From the NCBI GenBank assembly GCA_947502585.1, contig CANNAV010000025.1, positions 1 through 39,231 on the forward strand: a stretch of 39,231 nt of DNA, written 5' to 3'. The notes below the pieces were generated by a model that searched no databases, had not been told where the DNA came from, and was given only the letters and a program-made list of their open reading frames with translations. Below are positions 25,208 through 34,270 of the stretch, piece after piece. This stretch comes from an uncultured Pseudovibrio sp. Lineage in GTDB: Bacteria > Pseudomonadota > Alphaproteobacteria > Rhizobiales > Stappiaceae. The position numbers and the translations under genes were made by a program. Positions within the stretch are counted from its first letter, which is position 1; the number at the start of each line of letters is the position of its first letter.

Positions 25208-27571
25208 TTACTCCGCTGCCTGCTTTAGGCCGTTGTCCTGAATGAGCTGCCAGACGCGGTTTGGCGAGGCAGGCATATTCATGTCACGAATGCCAAGAGC
25301 ATCCGTGACTGCATTGATGACAGCAGGTGGTGAACCGATCGCGCCAGCCTCGCCGCAGCCCTTCATGCCGAGCGGGTTACCCGGACATTCTGTGACTGTG
25401 GTTTCCAGCGTGAAGGATGGCACATCACCCGCACGCGGCATGGTGTAGTCCATGTAAGATGCAGTAAGCAGCTGGCCATCTTCGTCATACCGGGCGTTTT
25501 CCAGCATGGCCTGACCGATGCCCTGCACCAAACCACCGTGGACCTGGCCCTCCACAATCATAGGATTGATGATGGTGCCAAAGTCATCCGCTGCGACGAA
25601 GTCCTCGATGGAAACAACGCCCGTATCCGGATCAACTTCCACCTCACAGATGTAACAGCCTGCCGGGAATGTGAAGTTGGTCGGATCGTAGAAGGCGCCT
25701 TCCTTCAGGCCCGGCTCCATGCCTTCCGGCAGATTGTGGGCTGTATAAGCTGCCAGAGCAACTTCGGTGAAGGTAAGTTTCCTGTCGGTTCCGGTAACTT
25801 TCAATTCACCGTTCCCGATTTCAATGTCGCCTTCCGACGCTTCCATCAGGTGAGCCGCGATCTTTTTTGCCTTGGCTTCGACTTTGTCGAGCGCCTTAGC
25901 TATTGCAGACATGCCAACGGCACCTGAGCGGGAGCCATATGTGCCCATGCCCATCTGCACTTTGTCGGTGTCACCATGCACAATGGAGATGCTGTCGGTT
26001 GGCAGACCGAGCCGATCAGAGACCAACTGGGCAAATGTGGTTTCGTGACCCTGACCATGGCTGTGAGATCCGGTCAGAACCTCAATGGTTCCAACGGCAT
26101 TTACACGAACCTCAGCAGATTCCCAAAGCCCCACACCAGCGCCGAGTGAGCCTACAGCCTGAGATGGTGCGATACCGCATGCCTCAATATAGCAAGAAAT
26201 GCCAATACCGCGGAGCTTGCCTGCAGCTTCGGAGTGCGTACGGCGCTGAGCAAAGCCATCATAATCAATGACTTTCATGGCTGCATTCAGAGAGGCTTCA
26301 TAATCACCTGCATCGTAAGCCATGATCACTGGTGTTTGATGCGGGAACTCACGGATAAAGTTGATGCGACGGAACTCAGCCGGTGGCATTCCAATTTCTT
26401 TCGCAGCCGTCTCCATCATACGTTCAACCACATAGGTTGCTTCCGGACGCCCTGCGCCGCGGTAGGCATCCACCGGAGTGGTGTTGGTGTAAACCGCTTT
26501 CACATTCGCGTAGATGTTTGGAATGTTGTACTGGCCGGATAACAGCGTTGCGTAAAGGTAAGTCGGCACAGAAGACGAAAACAACGACATGTAAGCGCCA
26601 AGGTTGGCGACAGTCTTCACGCGGAACCCGGTGATTTTGTTGTTCTCATCCAAAGCCAGCTCCGCAATGCTGTGATGATCACGGCCATGTGCATCTGTCA
26701 GGAAGGCTTCTGTGCGGTCAGAGGTCCATTTCACCGGACGGCCAACACGTTTGGTTGCCCAGAGACAGGCAATCTCTTCCGGATAGATGAAGATCTTGGA
26801 CCCGAAGCCGCCGCCAACATCAGGCGCGATCACACGCAGCTTGTTCTCAGATGCCACGTTGTAAAACGCTGAGAGTACCAATCGTGCTACATGCGGATTC
26901 TGTGAGGTAGTGTAAAGTGTGTAGTGCTCTTCTGAAGGATCGAAATGCGCCAGAGCAGCGCGTGGTTCCATTGGATTTGGAATCAGACGGTTGTTGTCGA
27001 TGTCCATCCGGGTGATGTGCGCTGCATTTGCGAACGCTTCGTCCGTCTGAGCTTCCTCGCCAAGCTCCCAATCATAAATGAGGTTGCCAGCGGCTTCAGG
27101 ATGGAGCTGCGGTGCACCTTCTTTCAGAGCATCAAGACTATCAATGACAGCTGGCAAATCTTCATAGTCCACCACAACAGCTTCCGCTGCATCACGTGCC
27201 TGCTGCTGGGTATCAGCAACAACGACTGCGATGGCCTGACCAACATAACGAACTGTTTCCGACTCCAAAGCGCGGTAAGCGCCCATGTTCATTGGAGAGC
27301 CATCTTTGGAATGGATCATCCATCCGCAAATGATGTTGCCGATGCCGTCTGCGACCAGCTGATGTCCATTCAGGACCGCATCAACACCCGGCATCTTCAT
27401 CGCATCATCTGTGTTGATGGATTTGATGCGTGCATGCGCGTGTGTTGAGCGGACAAAAGCCGCGTACCCCATGCGCTGCATGGTCACATCATCCGTGTAA
27501 CGGCCATTTCCGGTAATAAATCTTTTGTCTTCTTTGCGCAACACTCGTGCGCCAATTCCTTCTGCTGTCAT
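25208..27571 (-). CDS. Mo-cofactor large subunit, form II CoxL / xanthine-dehydrogenase family
   Basis: 787 residues from the ATG at 27571, eight bases after GGGAGG. Domain order: aldehyde oxidase a/b-hammerhead domain (residues 1-145), then the Mo-binding domain. Key motifs: [11 protein letters not shown] near 250, the active-site loop AYRGAGR at 369-375, [12 protein letters not shown] and the catalytic Glu741 in [20 protein letters not shown] marks form II CoxL; true CO dehydrogenase (form I) has AYXCSFR with the Cys that binds Cu. So CO oxidation is unlikely to be the main reaction; an aldehyde, purine or other heterocycle is possible. Forms a hexameric-type complex with the FeS and FAD subunits. 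Confidence 0.95.
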   Translation of the reverse strand: MTAEGIGARVLRKEDKRFITGNGRYTDDVTMQRMGYAAFVRSTHAHARIKSINTDDAMKMPGVDAVLNGHQLVADGIGNIICGWMIHSKDGSPMNMGAYRALESETVRYVGQAIAVVVADTQQQARDAAEAVVVDYEDLPAVIDSLDALKEGAPQLHPEAAGNLIYDWELGEEAQTDEAFANAAHITRMDIDNNRLIPNPMEPRAALAHFDPSEEHYTLYTTSQNPHVARLVLSAFYNVASENKLRVIAPDVGGGFGSKIFIYPEEIACLWATKRVGRPVKWTSDRTEAFLTDAHGRDHHSIAELALDENNKITGFRVKTVANLGAYMSLFSSSVPTYLYATLLSGQYNIPNIYANVKAVYTNTTPVDAYRGAGRPEATYVVERMMETAAKEIGMPPAEFRRINFIREFPHQTPVIMAYDAGDYEASLNAAMKVIDYDGFAQRRTHSEAAGKLRGIGISCYIEACGIAPSQAVGSLGAGVGLWESAEVRVNAVGTIEVLTGSHSHGQGHETTFAQLVSDRLGLPTDSISIVHGDTDKVQMGMGTYGSRSGAVGMSAIAKALDKVEAKAKKIAAHLMEASEGDIEIGNGELKVTGTDRKLTFTEVALAAYTAHNLPEGMEPGLKEGAFYDPTNFTFPAGCYICEVEVDPDTGVVSIEDFVAADDFGTIINPMIVEGQVHGGLVQGIGQAMLENARYDEDGQLLTASYMDYTMPRAGDVPSFTLETTVTECPGNPLGMKGCGEAGAIGSPPAVINAVTDALGIRDMNMPASPNRVWQLIQDNGLKQAAE

Positions 27572-27630
27572 TTCCATTCCCTCCCGGAAGGTTGACTTCA
27601 GCAACCGTTCATAGGCTCCGGCAAAGCAAC

Positions 27631-27648
27631 GCACCTGAAATGAGGTGC
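27631..27648 (-). repeat. Hairpin between the small- and large-subunit genes
   Basis: GCACCT and AGGTGC form a perfect 6-bp stem with a 6-base loop in the 108-base gap. It could be an mRNA-processing or stability element; there is no T run. Confidence 0.4.
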
Positions 27649-27679
27649 AGCCGAATCAATGATCAGTTGAATTCCCGAA

Positions 27680-28168
27680 TTATTCTGCCGCTTCGAGAAC
27701 TTCCGCCATTTCGTCAGCAGCGGCTTTGATCGCCTTGACGATGTTGTGGTACCCGGTACAGCGACATATGTTGCCTTCCAGCTCATGGCGGATTGTTTTC
27801 TCGTCCAGATCCGTACCCAGACGGTCAATCATATCAATTGCGGATATGATCATGCCAGGGGTACAGAAACCGCACTGAAGACCGTGGTTTTCCTTGAAGG
27901 CTTTCTGCATGATGTGCAGCTCACCATTTTGGGAAACCCCTTCAATTGTGATGACAGCAGAACCAGTTGCCTGCACAGCAAGCATACTGCAGGATTTAAC
28001 CGCCTTACCATCCAGGTGCACAAGACATGCGCCGCACTGTGAAGTGTCGCAGCCGATATGTGTTCCGGTAAGTCCTTGGTTTTCCCGCAGAAATGTAGAC
28101 AACAGGGTACGGTCTTCAACCTCACCGGAAATCTGCTTTCCATTCACCGTCATAGAGACAGTCGTCAT
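27680..28168 (-). CDS. [2Fe-2S] small subunit of the Mo-hydroxylase (CoxS-like)
   Basis: 162 residues. Two iron-sulfur clusters: plant-type ferredoxin Cys40, 45, 48 and 60 ([16 protein letters not shown]), and the all-helical second domain Cys99, 102, 135 and 137 ([19 protein letters not shown]). It transfers electrons from the Mo site to FAD. The start ATG at 28168 follows GGGAGG. Gene order small-large is usual; the medium subunit comes last here. Confidence 0.95.
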   Translation of the reverse strand: MTTVSMTVNGKQISGEVEDRTLLSTFLRENQGLTGTHIGCDTSQCGACLVHLDGKAVKSCSMLAVQATGSAVITIEGVSQNGELHIMQKAFKENHGLQCGFCTPGMIISAIDMIDRLGTDLDEKTIRHELEGNICRCTGYHNIVKAIKAAADEMAEVLEAAE

Positions 28169-28358
28169 GGTTTTCCTCCCTCAAAAATGCCTGCAATTTC
28201 GCGTCTGCAGGCTATGTAGCCAACAGCCCTGGTCAGGCCCCCGTCCTGTCAAGGCAGCTGGTTGTAATTCAGGCCACTGGCCTGTTATTCGGCGGGGCCG
28301 TCAGCTTTTAAAAAACCCTCTGTGCATCTTGCAATCTCCGGCTGCTAAACCGCTGGTT
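28169..28358 (-). other. Gap with stem-loops between coxG-like and small-subunit genes
   Basis: Two compact palindromes lie here: GCCTGCA / TGCAGGC just left, and CAGGCC-ACT-GGCCTG at 28270-28284. No gene is seen. They could attenuate or protect the transcript between the anchor gene and the hydroxylase genes. Confidence 0.4.
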
Positions 28359-29060
28359 TCACAACAACCAATAAAGAGCAATCAAAACAATCAGGGTCAG
28401 GAGGCCCCAACCGAGGGGACCACCCAAAAATCCTTTTCCCGCCGCAACCTCTACTTTCTCCTCAACGTCTTTAACTGCATCTTCCAGTGCACTTTCAGCC
28501 TCAGCTATTGCCTCCACTGATCCTTCGATGGCGTGCTCGTTTGCGATAGACTTGGCTTCTTCGATCAGTCCCTGGTCCAACTCAACAGCTTCCAGCGGCT
28601 CGTCCGTACCTGCTGGCGGAGTTCCACCTAGTTCCCTGTTCAGATTCGAGAAAAATTCCTCGGCCATCTTTTTTGCAGTTGAGTCGATCAGCCGGTTTCC
28701 CAATTGAGCAAGTTTACCACCGACCTTTGCACTAACCTCATAACTCAACAGAGTGCCATCCCCACTCTCTGACAGGGTCACATCTGCTGAACCCTTTGCA
28801 AATCCTGCAACACCTCCTTTGCCTTCGCCGGATATTTTGTAGGAGTTTGGCGGGTTCAGGTCAGAGAGAATTACTTCCCCTTTAAACCTGGCTTTGACCG
28901 GCCCCACTTTCGCTGTGATCGTGGCATTCATCGCAGTGTCAGAGGTTTTTTCCAGACTATCGCAGCCGGGAATACACTTTTTCAGTAATTCAGGATCATT
29001 GAGAGCTTCCCAAACCTTTTCCTGACCCGCGGGTATTAGCTGCTCTCCGGACATTTCCAT
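28359..29060 (-). CDS. coxG: CoxG-like SRPBCC protein with C-terminal membrane anchor
   Basis: 233 residues from the ATG at 29060 (MEMSGEQLIPAGQEKVWEALNDPELLKKCIPGCDSLEK), preceded by GAGGGGCG. The START/SRPBCC domain typical of CoxG fills residues 1-150, with the family pattern LNPPNSYKISGEGKGG. An acidic linker of about 60 residues follows, and the C-terminus is a membrane helix (PLGWGLLTLIVLIALYWLL). In carboxydotrophs CoxG helps anchor CO dehydrogenase to the membrane, so a similar docking role is likely here. First gene of the operon; divergent from the methyltransferase gene. The frame to 29222 has no support. Confidence 0.88.
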   Translation of the reverse strand: MEMSGEQLIPAGQEKVWEALNDPELLKKCIPGCDSLEKTSDTAMNATITAKVGPVKARFKGEVILSDLNPPNSYKISGEGKGGVAGFAKGSADVTLSESGDGTLLSYEVSAKVGGKLAQLGNRLIDSTAKKMAEEFFSNLNRELGGTPPAGTDEPLEAVELDQGLIEEAKSIANEHAIEGSVEAIAEAESALEDAVKDVEEKVEVAAGKGFLGGPLGWGLLTLIVLIALYWLL

Positions 29061-29374
29061 GGATCGCCCCTCATTCGTTTCAGTGCTTCCTTCAGGTAGG
29101 CTCGACGCCTTAAGGTCACTTTTGCATTCCACGTCATTTAGATTGGACTTAAACCGAGGGAAAAGACAAGTACCTCTCGTGTTAAAATTAGCAAGGATGC
29201 TCAAAACTTCTTTTCTCGACACAACGACGTTTTATACGTCCTGCGGTATGCTGGCGTTCCTATGCTGTGGATACTCACTTAACGGTAAGGAGCTTGTTTT
29301 GCGCTATAGCGTTGACCCGAGGCCCACATCGCCTTAATGCCTTTTCATTAAACTGATGACTTCAGCGTGAGGCT

Positions 29375-30574
29375 TTGTCTCGCGTTCATGCCAGAAAATC
29401 AAAGGCAACATCCTTGAGCAAATCACCCAAAAGCGGCACCCCGCGAGGCCGCAATGCACAATCCAAAAAAGGCGGTGCAGGGAGGGACAACGGTCCCAAG
29501 CGTGGTTTTTCTGTCAAACGCGACACTCGTAGTGGCAAGAAAGAAAGCACAACAGCCACTCGCCCAAACCGGCGAGACCCTACGCGCAGCGCTCCAGCTA
29601 TCACGGTTGTTGAGTCCATCATGCGCGAACACAAACCAACCGCTGCCCGGTTTGCCACACCTGCCAGCGTTCTGCCTGTGTTGTTGGAAATGAACGGGTG
29701 GGACGATTATGCCCTGCTGGACATGGGGCACGGACAAAAGCTTGAACGATATGGCCGCTACAAGCTCATCAGACCTGAAGCGCAAGCCATGGGTGCCCCT
29801 CGCCTGCCAGAAAGTGAATGGAAAAGCGCCGACGCTATTTTTACCGGTGACGTTGAGGAAGAAGGTCCGGGTGGCTGGAAGTTTGCCAGTCAGGTTGATG
29901 AAGTCTGGCAAATGAAATACGGGCCTGCCACGTTCAACGGCCAGTTTATGTCTTTCCGCCATGTAGGCGTGTTTCCTGAACAGGCTGCACACTGGGATTG
30001 GGTTGGTGAGCAGATCAGAAAAGCAGCACACCCGCTTAAAATTCTCAACCTGTTTGGATACACCGGTTTGGCCTCGCTGCTGCCCGCTGCTCTTGGCGCA
30101 CAAGTCACTCATGTTGATGCCTCCAAAAAAGCCATTGTCTGGGCACGTGAGAACCAGGATCTTTCCGGCCTTAAAGATAAGCCAATTCGCTGGATATGCG
30201 ATGACGCCATGAAGTTTGTGGAGCGGGAAGTGCGCCGTGAAAACACCTATGACGGCATTATTCTTGACCCGCCGAAATTTGGTCGCGGGCCAAATGGCGA
30301 GGTCTGGGATTTCTTTGAGAATGTGCCGTATATGCTGGCCTGCGTGCGAAAGCTGCTCTCAGCCAATGCACAATTCCTGCTGATGTCCAGCTACGCTATT
30401 CGCGCCAGCTTCCTTGCTTCTCATGAGTTGATGCGTGAGTGTCTTGATGGCCTGCCGGGTACGATTGAATCCGGCGAACTGGCGATTCGCGAATTTGATG
30501 GACCACGATTGCTCTCAACCTCCCTGTTCAGCCGGTGGAGTGCACCTGATAACAATAAGGCTGAGGGAGCATAA
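29375..30574 (+). CDS. Class I SAM-dependent methyltransferase (RlmI/RlmK-like, COG1092 type)
   Basis: 399 residues if started at the TTG at 29375. The catalytic part covers residues 80-395: SAM motif ILNLFGYTGLASLLPAA, an Asp in THVDASKKAIVWA, and motif IV IILDPPKFGRGPNGEVW, as in 23S rRNA methyltransferases. The N-terminal 75 residues are Lys/Arg/Ser rich and low in complexity (SKSPKSGTPRGRNAQSKKGG), probably disordered and RNA-binding. The start is uncertain: no ATG precedes residue 81, and only TTG/GTG-type starts are available. It ends four bases before the next gene, another RNA methyltransferase. Confidence 0.85.
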   Translation: MSRVHARKSKATSLSKSPKSGTPRGRNAQSKKGGAGRDNGPKRGFSVKRDTRSGKKESTTATRPNRRDPTRSAPAITVVESIMREHKPTAARFATPASVLPVLLEMNGWDDYALLDMGHGQKLERYGRYKLIRPEAQAMGAPRLPESEWKSADAIFTGDVEEEGPGGWKFASQVDEVWQMKYGPATFNGQFMSFRHVGVFPEQAAHWDWVGEQIRKAAHPLKILNLFGYTGLASLLPAALGAQVTHVDASKKAIVWARENQDLSGLKDKPIRWICDDAMKFVEREVRRENTYDGIILDPPKFGRGPNGEVWDFFENVPYMLACVRKLLSANAQFLLMSSYAIRASFLASHELMRECLDGLPGTIESGELAIREFDGPRLLSTSLFSRWSAPDNNKAEGA

Positions 30575-30578
30575 CCGG

Positions 30579-31415
30579 ATGAAAACCAGAGAAAACCACC
30601 GTGCCGGTGCAGTAAAGCAGATCACCTCACATTCCAACCCGATTGTAAAGGAAATCAAAGGCCTTGTGGCCCAACGCAAACACCGCAAGCAAACCGGATT
30701 GTTTGTTGCCGAAGGGCTGAAGCTGGCAACCGATGCTTTGGAAGCTGGCTGGGGTATACGTTATCTGGCGCTCGGCCCTGAGGCTCGCGAAAACAGGATT
30801 GCTTTAGAAACCGCAGCAAAAGCGAAAGCCCGCGGTGCGCTTATTCTTGAGGTGAACACGGCTGTTCTGGGAGCAATCACCCGCCGTGATAATCCGCAGA
30901 TGGTGGTTGGAGTTTATGAGCAACAGACCCTGAAGCTGAGTGACCTTGACCCGAAAAGTGCAACTACATGGATAGCGCTTGATCGTGTACGTGATCCGGG
31001 CAACTTGGGCACCATCATCCGCACAGGCGATGCAGTTGGGGCGACTGGCGTTATTCTGATTGACGAAACAACTGACCCATTTGCTGTCGAGACCGTACGT
31101 GCCACAATGGGCTCTCTGTTCCATGTGCCGCTTGTGCGGTGTACTGCTGATGAGTTCATTGATTTCCGCAAGAACTGGGCTGGACTTGTGGTTGGCACCC
31201 ATTTGCGGGGCACAAAAGACTATCGTGCTGCAGATTATAAAGAACCTGTCATTTTGTTGATGGGCAATGAGCAGGCCGGTTTGAGTGATAAACTGACTGA
31301 TACCTGCTCTGAACTGGTGAAAATTCCTCAGGCCGGACAAGCAGATTCAATGAATTTGGCCGTTGCAACGGCTGTGATGCTTTATGAAGTGCGCAGGAAC
31401 TATCTGAAACTGTAA
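30579..31415 (+). CDS. TrmH/SpoU-family RNA 2'-O-methyltransferase
   Basis: 278 residues from the ATG at 30579, with GGGAG just upstream; the frame open to 30435 overlaps the previous gene. SPOUT knot motifs: ALDRVRDPGNLGTIIRTGDAVG (motif 1), LLMGNEQAGLSD (motif 2) and IPQAGQADSMNLAVATAVMLYE (motif 3). An N-terminal substrate-binding domain (HSNPIVKEIKGLVAQRKHRKQTGLFVAEG) is of the RlmB/TsnR type. It methylates rRNA or tRNA riboses with SAM; the exact target is not readable. Confidence 0.93.
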   Translation: MKTRENHRAGAVKQITSHSNPIVKEIKGLVAQRKHRKQTGLFVAEGLKLATDALEAGWGIRYLALGPEARENRIALETAAKAKARGALILEVNTAVLGAITRRDNPQMVVGVYEQQTLKLSDLDPKSATTWIALDRVRDPGNLGTIIRTGDAVGATGVILIDETTDPFAVETVRATMGSLFHVPLVRCTADEFIDFRKNWAGLVVGTHLRGTKDYRAADYKEPVILLMGNEQAGLSDKLTDTCSELVKIPQAGQADSMNLAVATAVMLYEVRRNYLKL

Positions 31416-31435
31416 ATGTAAGCCGGGGGCTTGGA

Positions 31436-32299
31436 ATGCGCTTGTTGATTTTGGGAGCTGGATACTCAGCTCGCCACTTTGTGAAAATGTACGGGACCGA
31501 GTTTTCGTGGATTGGCGGAACGACCCGCTCACCAGAGAAAATGAAGACGCTGCAGTCCAAAGGGATGCAACCGATCCTTTTTGACGGACAAGCAGCAAGC
31601 GATGAGCTGTTGGAGGCTATTACCACCGCAACCCATATTCTGGTTTCTGCCGCGCCAACAGACGATGGTGACCCTCTGCTGAATGCTGCACGTGATGCGG
31701 TGGCGGAAGCGAAGCCGATGGCGATCTGCTATTTCTCTACGATTGGTGTTTATGGGGACCACAAAGGTCGCTGGGTAACAGAAACAGCAGAGTGCAATCC
31801 AACCTCCAAACGCTCTATGCAGCGTCTGGAAGCTGAACACGAGTGGCTTGCGTTTTCTGAAGAAACAAGCATTCCGGTCTGCATCTTACGCCTGGCTGGC
31901 ATATATGGCCGCGGTCAGAATGCACTGTGTAGCCTGGACAAGGGTAAAGCGCGCCGGATTATCAAAGAAGGTCAGGTCTTTAATCGCATCCATGTGATGG
32001 ATATTGCCGGAGCTGTGCAGCACGCGTTTGAAGATAACGCGTCCGGTATTTTCAACGTGTGTGATGATGCACCGTGTCCGCCAGAAGACGTAGTGGAATA
32101 TGCAGCTCACCTGATGGGGGTGGAACCACCGCCGGCAATCGCCTTTGAAGATGCTGATCTTTCGCCTATGGCGGTCTCGTTTTACGGCGAAGTGAAACGC
32201 ACGAGCAATGCCAGGCTGAAAGGCGCTTTGGGGTATAAATTCAAGTTCCCAAACTACCGGGTAGCGCTTGATTATATGTGGGAGAACGGCTGGAGCTGA
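31436..32299 (+). CDS. NAD(P)-dependent epimerase/dehydratase-like protein (YeeZ/SDR_a5-like)
   Basis: 287 residues. Rossmann start LLILGAGYSARHF, STIGVYGDHKGRWVTET in the catalytic region, and ILRLAGIYGRGQNAL typify the atypical extended SDR group. Starts 20 bases after the TrmH gene and may be its operon partner. Substrate unknown. A weak CCGC-ATA-GCGG hairpin with five T follows at 32352-32368. Confidence 0.85.
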   Translation: MRLLILGAGYSARHFVKMYGTEFSWIGGTTRSPEKMKTLQSKGMQPILFDGQAASDELLEAITTATHILVSAAPTDDGDPLLNAARDAVAEAKPMAICYFSTIGVYGDHKGRWVTETAECNPTSKRSMQRLEAEHEWLAFSEETSIPVCILRLAGIYGRGQNALCSLDKGKARRIIKEGQVFNRIHVMDIAGAVQHAFEDNASGIFNVCDDAPCPPEDVVEYAAHLMGVEPPPAIAFEDADLSPMAVSFYGEVKRTSNARLKGALGYKFKFPNYRVALDYMWENGWS

Positions 32300-32300
32300 A

Positions 32301-32317
32301 GTGTGTGAAGAACACAC
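32301..32317 (+). repeat. Stem-loop after the YeeZ-like gene
   Basis: GTGTGT, loop GAAGA, ACACAC, beginning right after the stop; no T run follows until 32364. It may be part of a weak transcript end. Confidence 0.35.
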
Positions 32318-32366
32318 CCTGATCCAACCGCTCACCTTGCACCGGTTTTGACCGCATAGCGGATTT

Positions 32367-32780
32367 TTATACTGTTTCGTGTTGAGGCAGGTCTCCTTCT
32401 ATCTCGTAGTAATCGCCTTTGCTGGCGCAGAAGATATGGCCTGTCAATTTCAAACCAGTCGGCTCTTCCAGCAGCCCGGCGCTGAAGTAAACTTTGTGAG
32501 CAATCTCGGGTATATTATCTCCGTGATAAAACAGGCTGCTGCCGCAATTGTTGCAGAAGGCACGCCTGGAATATTCCGAGGAGCGATAGTAGGAGATGTT
32601 CTCCTCGCCTCTCTCAACCTTTAAAGTATCAAGCGAGACCCCCACCGCATGGAACGGGCCACTGTTCCAGCGGCGACACATTGAGCAGTGGCACAAGCCA
32701 ACCTCGTTGAGACGCGCTTCAGCCTTAAATGTGACTTCGCCACAAAGGCATTTCGCTTTATAAATCCGCAAGTCCGACAT
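32367..32780 (-). CDS. GFA-family zinc protein, copy 1
   Basis: 137 residues. Zinc-binding cysteine pattern of the GFA family (glutathione-dependent formaldehyde-activating enzyme fold): CLCGEVTFKAE (residues 11-21), GLCHCSMCRR and FCNNCGSSLFYHG. Most family members have no known function, so formaldehyde activation is not implied. SD GGGAG precedes the ATG at 32780. It is 72 bases downstream of a second GFA gene, so they are likely an operon that arose by tandem duplication and then diverged. Confidence 0.92.
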   Translation of the reverse strand: MSDLRIYKAKCLCGEVTFKAEARLNEVGLCHCSMCRRWNSGPFHAVGVSLDTLKVERGEENISYYRSSEYSRRAFCNNCGSSLFYHGDNIPEIAHKVYFSAGLLEEPTGLKLTGHIFCASKGDYYEIEGDLPQHETV

Positions 32781-32852
32781 GTTATTCTCCCTTGGAGTTT
32801 TTCGCGCAATCTGTTCTGCAAACCACGAGTTGGGTTAAAATCAATTTCTTCA

Positions 32853-33269
32853 TCAACCTTCGTGAGAATATTGAGGTCGGTGATCTTCAATCCCGTAGTA
32901 GTCACCCTTTGTGGCACAGAAAACATGAGTACCTGCTGTTAGGCCTGCTGACTGCTCCAACGTACCCGCGGCAATCGCTATACGGATTTTCCATTGGGGC
33001 AGGCGATCAGCATGCCAAAACAGGTCAGACACGCATTTTGAGCAAAAACTGCGACGTGCGAACTCGGAGGACGCGCAGTGTTTGACAGCATCCTCGCCAG
33101 TGGTGAGCTTCAGGTTAGCCAGAGGCACGCTGAAAACCTTGAATGGACCACTGCCCCACTGGCGGCATTGCTTACAATAACACGCGCTGACCGGCTCATC
33201 CGGCGCTTCACCTTCAAAAGTGATTGCGCCACACAGGCAACACTCTTTAAACTCAATGGTCGTCGTCAT
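32853..33269 (-). CDS. GFA-family zinc protein, copy 2
   Basis: 138 residues from the ATG at 33269. Pattern: CCLCGAITFEGE, SACYCKQCRQWGSGPFKVF and FCSKCVSDLFWH. In the last block CGSSLF is changed to CVSDLFW, a departure at the glutathione-side loop, but both zinc cysteines remain. Upstream of copy 1 and same direction; divergent from YtoQ. The TTG start at 33281 is rejected because ATG is available. Confidence 0.9.
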   Translation of the reverse strand: MTTTIEFKECCLCGAITFEGEAPDEPVSACYCKQCRQWGSGPFKVFSVPLANLKLTTGEDAVKHCASSEFARRSFCSKCVSDLFWHADRLPQWKIRIAIAAGTLEQSAGLTAGTHVFCATKGDYYGIEDHRPQYSHEG

Positions 33270-33678
33270 CTGACTTCCCAATACCTATTGAAACAAGATG
33301 GCTTCCCGAATCGGCAACCGTGCGACTCCACAACTGGAACATATAGTGAACACTCGTATTCAGCAAGCGTTCAGGTTAAGTCTCCTGTCAGGGTTTTTAT
33401 AGATTCCATTTTTGCCCATTCAGATATCCAGGGCACAGCTAAAGCCGAATGGACTGTAAAGAAGGCAAGGCCTGCAGGAAAGCTGCAGATGCTGCCCGTA
33501 CAGACACGTATCTGGCTTGCGCAGACCTGCTTCTTGCACAAAACCGATTGTTCTCTCGCAAACGCCAGCGTGATCGTGTGCGGAAAGAAGTCACCAATAA
33601 GCAGCCTGACCTTGAACCGAGTTACAGCCCCTCCTAAAATTTGCAGGCAAATGCAGATTCTAAGGGGGAGGCCAGCCG
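33270..33678. other. 400-base gap between GFA and ytoQ genes
   Basis: A short plus-strand frame at 33449-33637 (62 residues, MDCKEGKACRKAADAARTDT and onward) has protein-like composition but no recognisable family and no ribosome site. I do not annotate it as a gene. Promoters of the divergent GFA and ytoQ genes must lie here. Confidence 0.35.
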
Positions 33679-34131
33679 ATGAAAACGTGGCGTGTTTATC
33701 TTTCAGGTGAAATCCACACCGACTGGAGAGATCGTATTGAACATGGTGCGACCAATGCAGGCCTGCCTGTTCATTTCGACAGTGCTGTGACTGATCACGA
33801 AGCCAGTGATGATTGCGGTGTTGAAATTCTGGGGCCGGAAGAAAGTAATTTCTGGAGAGATCACAAGGGTGCGAAGGTAAATGCTATACGCACCCGCACG
33901 CTGCTCTCTGAGGCAGATATCGTTGTGGTTCGCTTTGGCGACAAATATCGGCAATGGAATGCAGCGTTTGATGCAGGTTTCGCCTCAGCATTAGGCAAGA
34001 GCATCATCGTATTACATGAACCAGCTCTTACGCATCCCCTGAAGGAAGTGGATGCAGCTGCCCATGCTGTTGCAGAAGACCCTGACCAGGTGGTTGATCT
34101 GCTTCGTTACGTGATCCGTGGCGAGCTTTAA
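33679..34131 (+). CDS. ytoQ: YtoQ-family protein
   Basis: 150 residues, family length. MKTWRVYLSGEIHTDWRDRI at the start, EESNFWRDHKGAKVNAIRTRTLL in the middle and VVVRFGDKYRQWNAAFDAGFASALGKSIIVLH typify the YtoQ family. These proteins are distant relatives of nucleoside 2-deoxyribosyltransferases, but the function is unknown. GGGGGAGG lies upstream of the ATG. A hairpin and T run end the transcript at 34185-34216. Confidence 0.88.
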   Translation: MKTWRVYLSGEIHTDWRDRIEHGATNAGLPVHFDSAVTDHEASDDCGVEILGPEESNFWRDHKGAKVNAIRTRTLLSEADIVVVRFGDKYRQWNAAFDAGFASALGKSIIVLHEPALTHPLKEVDAAAHAVAEDPDQVVDLLRYVIRGEL

Positions 34132-34184
34132 GTTCCTCTCAATTCAAGAGAAGCCGCTATTCCATCATTGCCATGCACTCTCGC

Positions 34185-34216
34185 CTCACCAGAAGGGGTG
34201 AGTGTAGGGCTTTTTT
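34185..34216 (+). terminator. Terminator after ytoQ
   Basis: CTCACC (34185-34190) pairs with GGTGAG (34197-34202); eight bases later come six T (34211-34216). The spacing between stem and T run is longer than usual, so strength is uncertain. It is placed between two convergent genes. Confidence 0.55.
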
Positions 34217-34270
34217 AATATTCTGAATATCAGGCAAACGGCATTTCTGAGTGAAACTGCCTTCCTCCGA

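Noticed and set aside
23766-29060. True carbon monoxide dehydrogenase
   Set aside because: The active-site loop is AYRGAGR (form II) and lacks the AYXCSFR cysteine needed for the Mo-Cu site.
33078-33710. A 210-residue plus-strand frame
   Set aside because: Its first part is opposite the second GFA gene, it has no family resemblance, and its end overlaps ytoQ in another frame.
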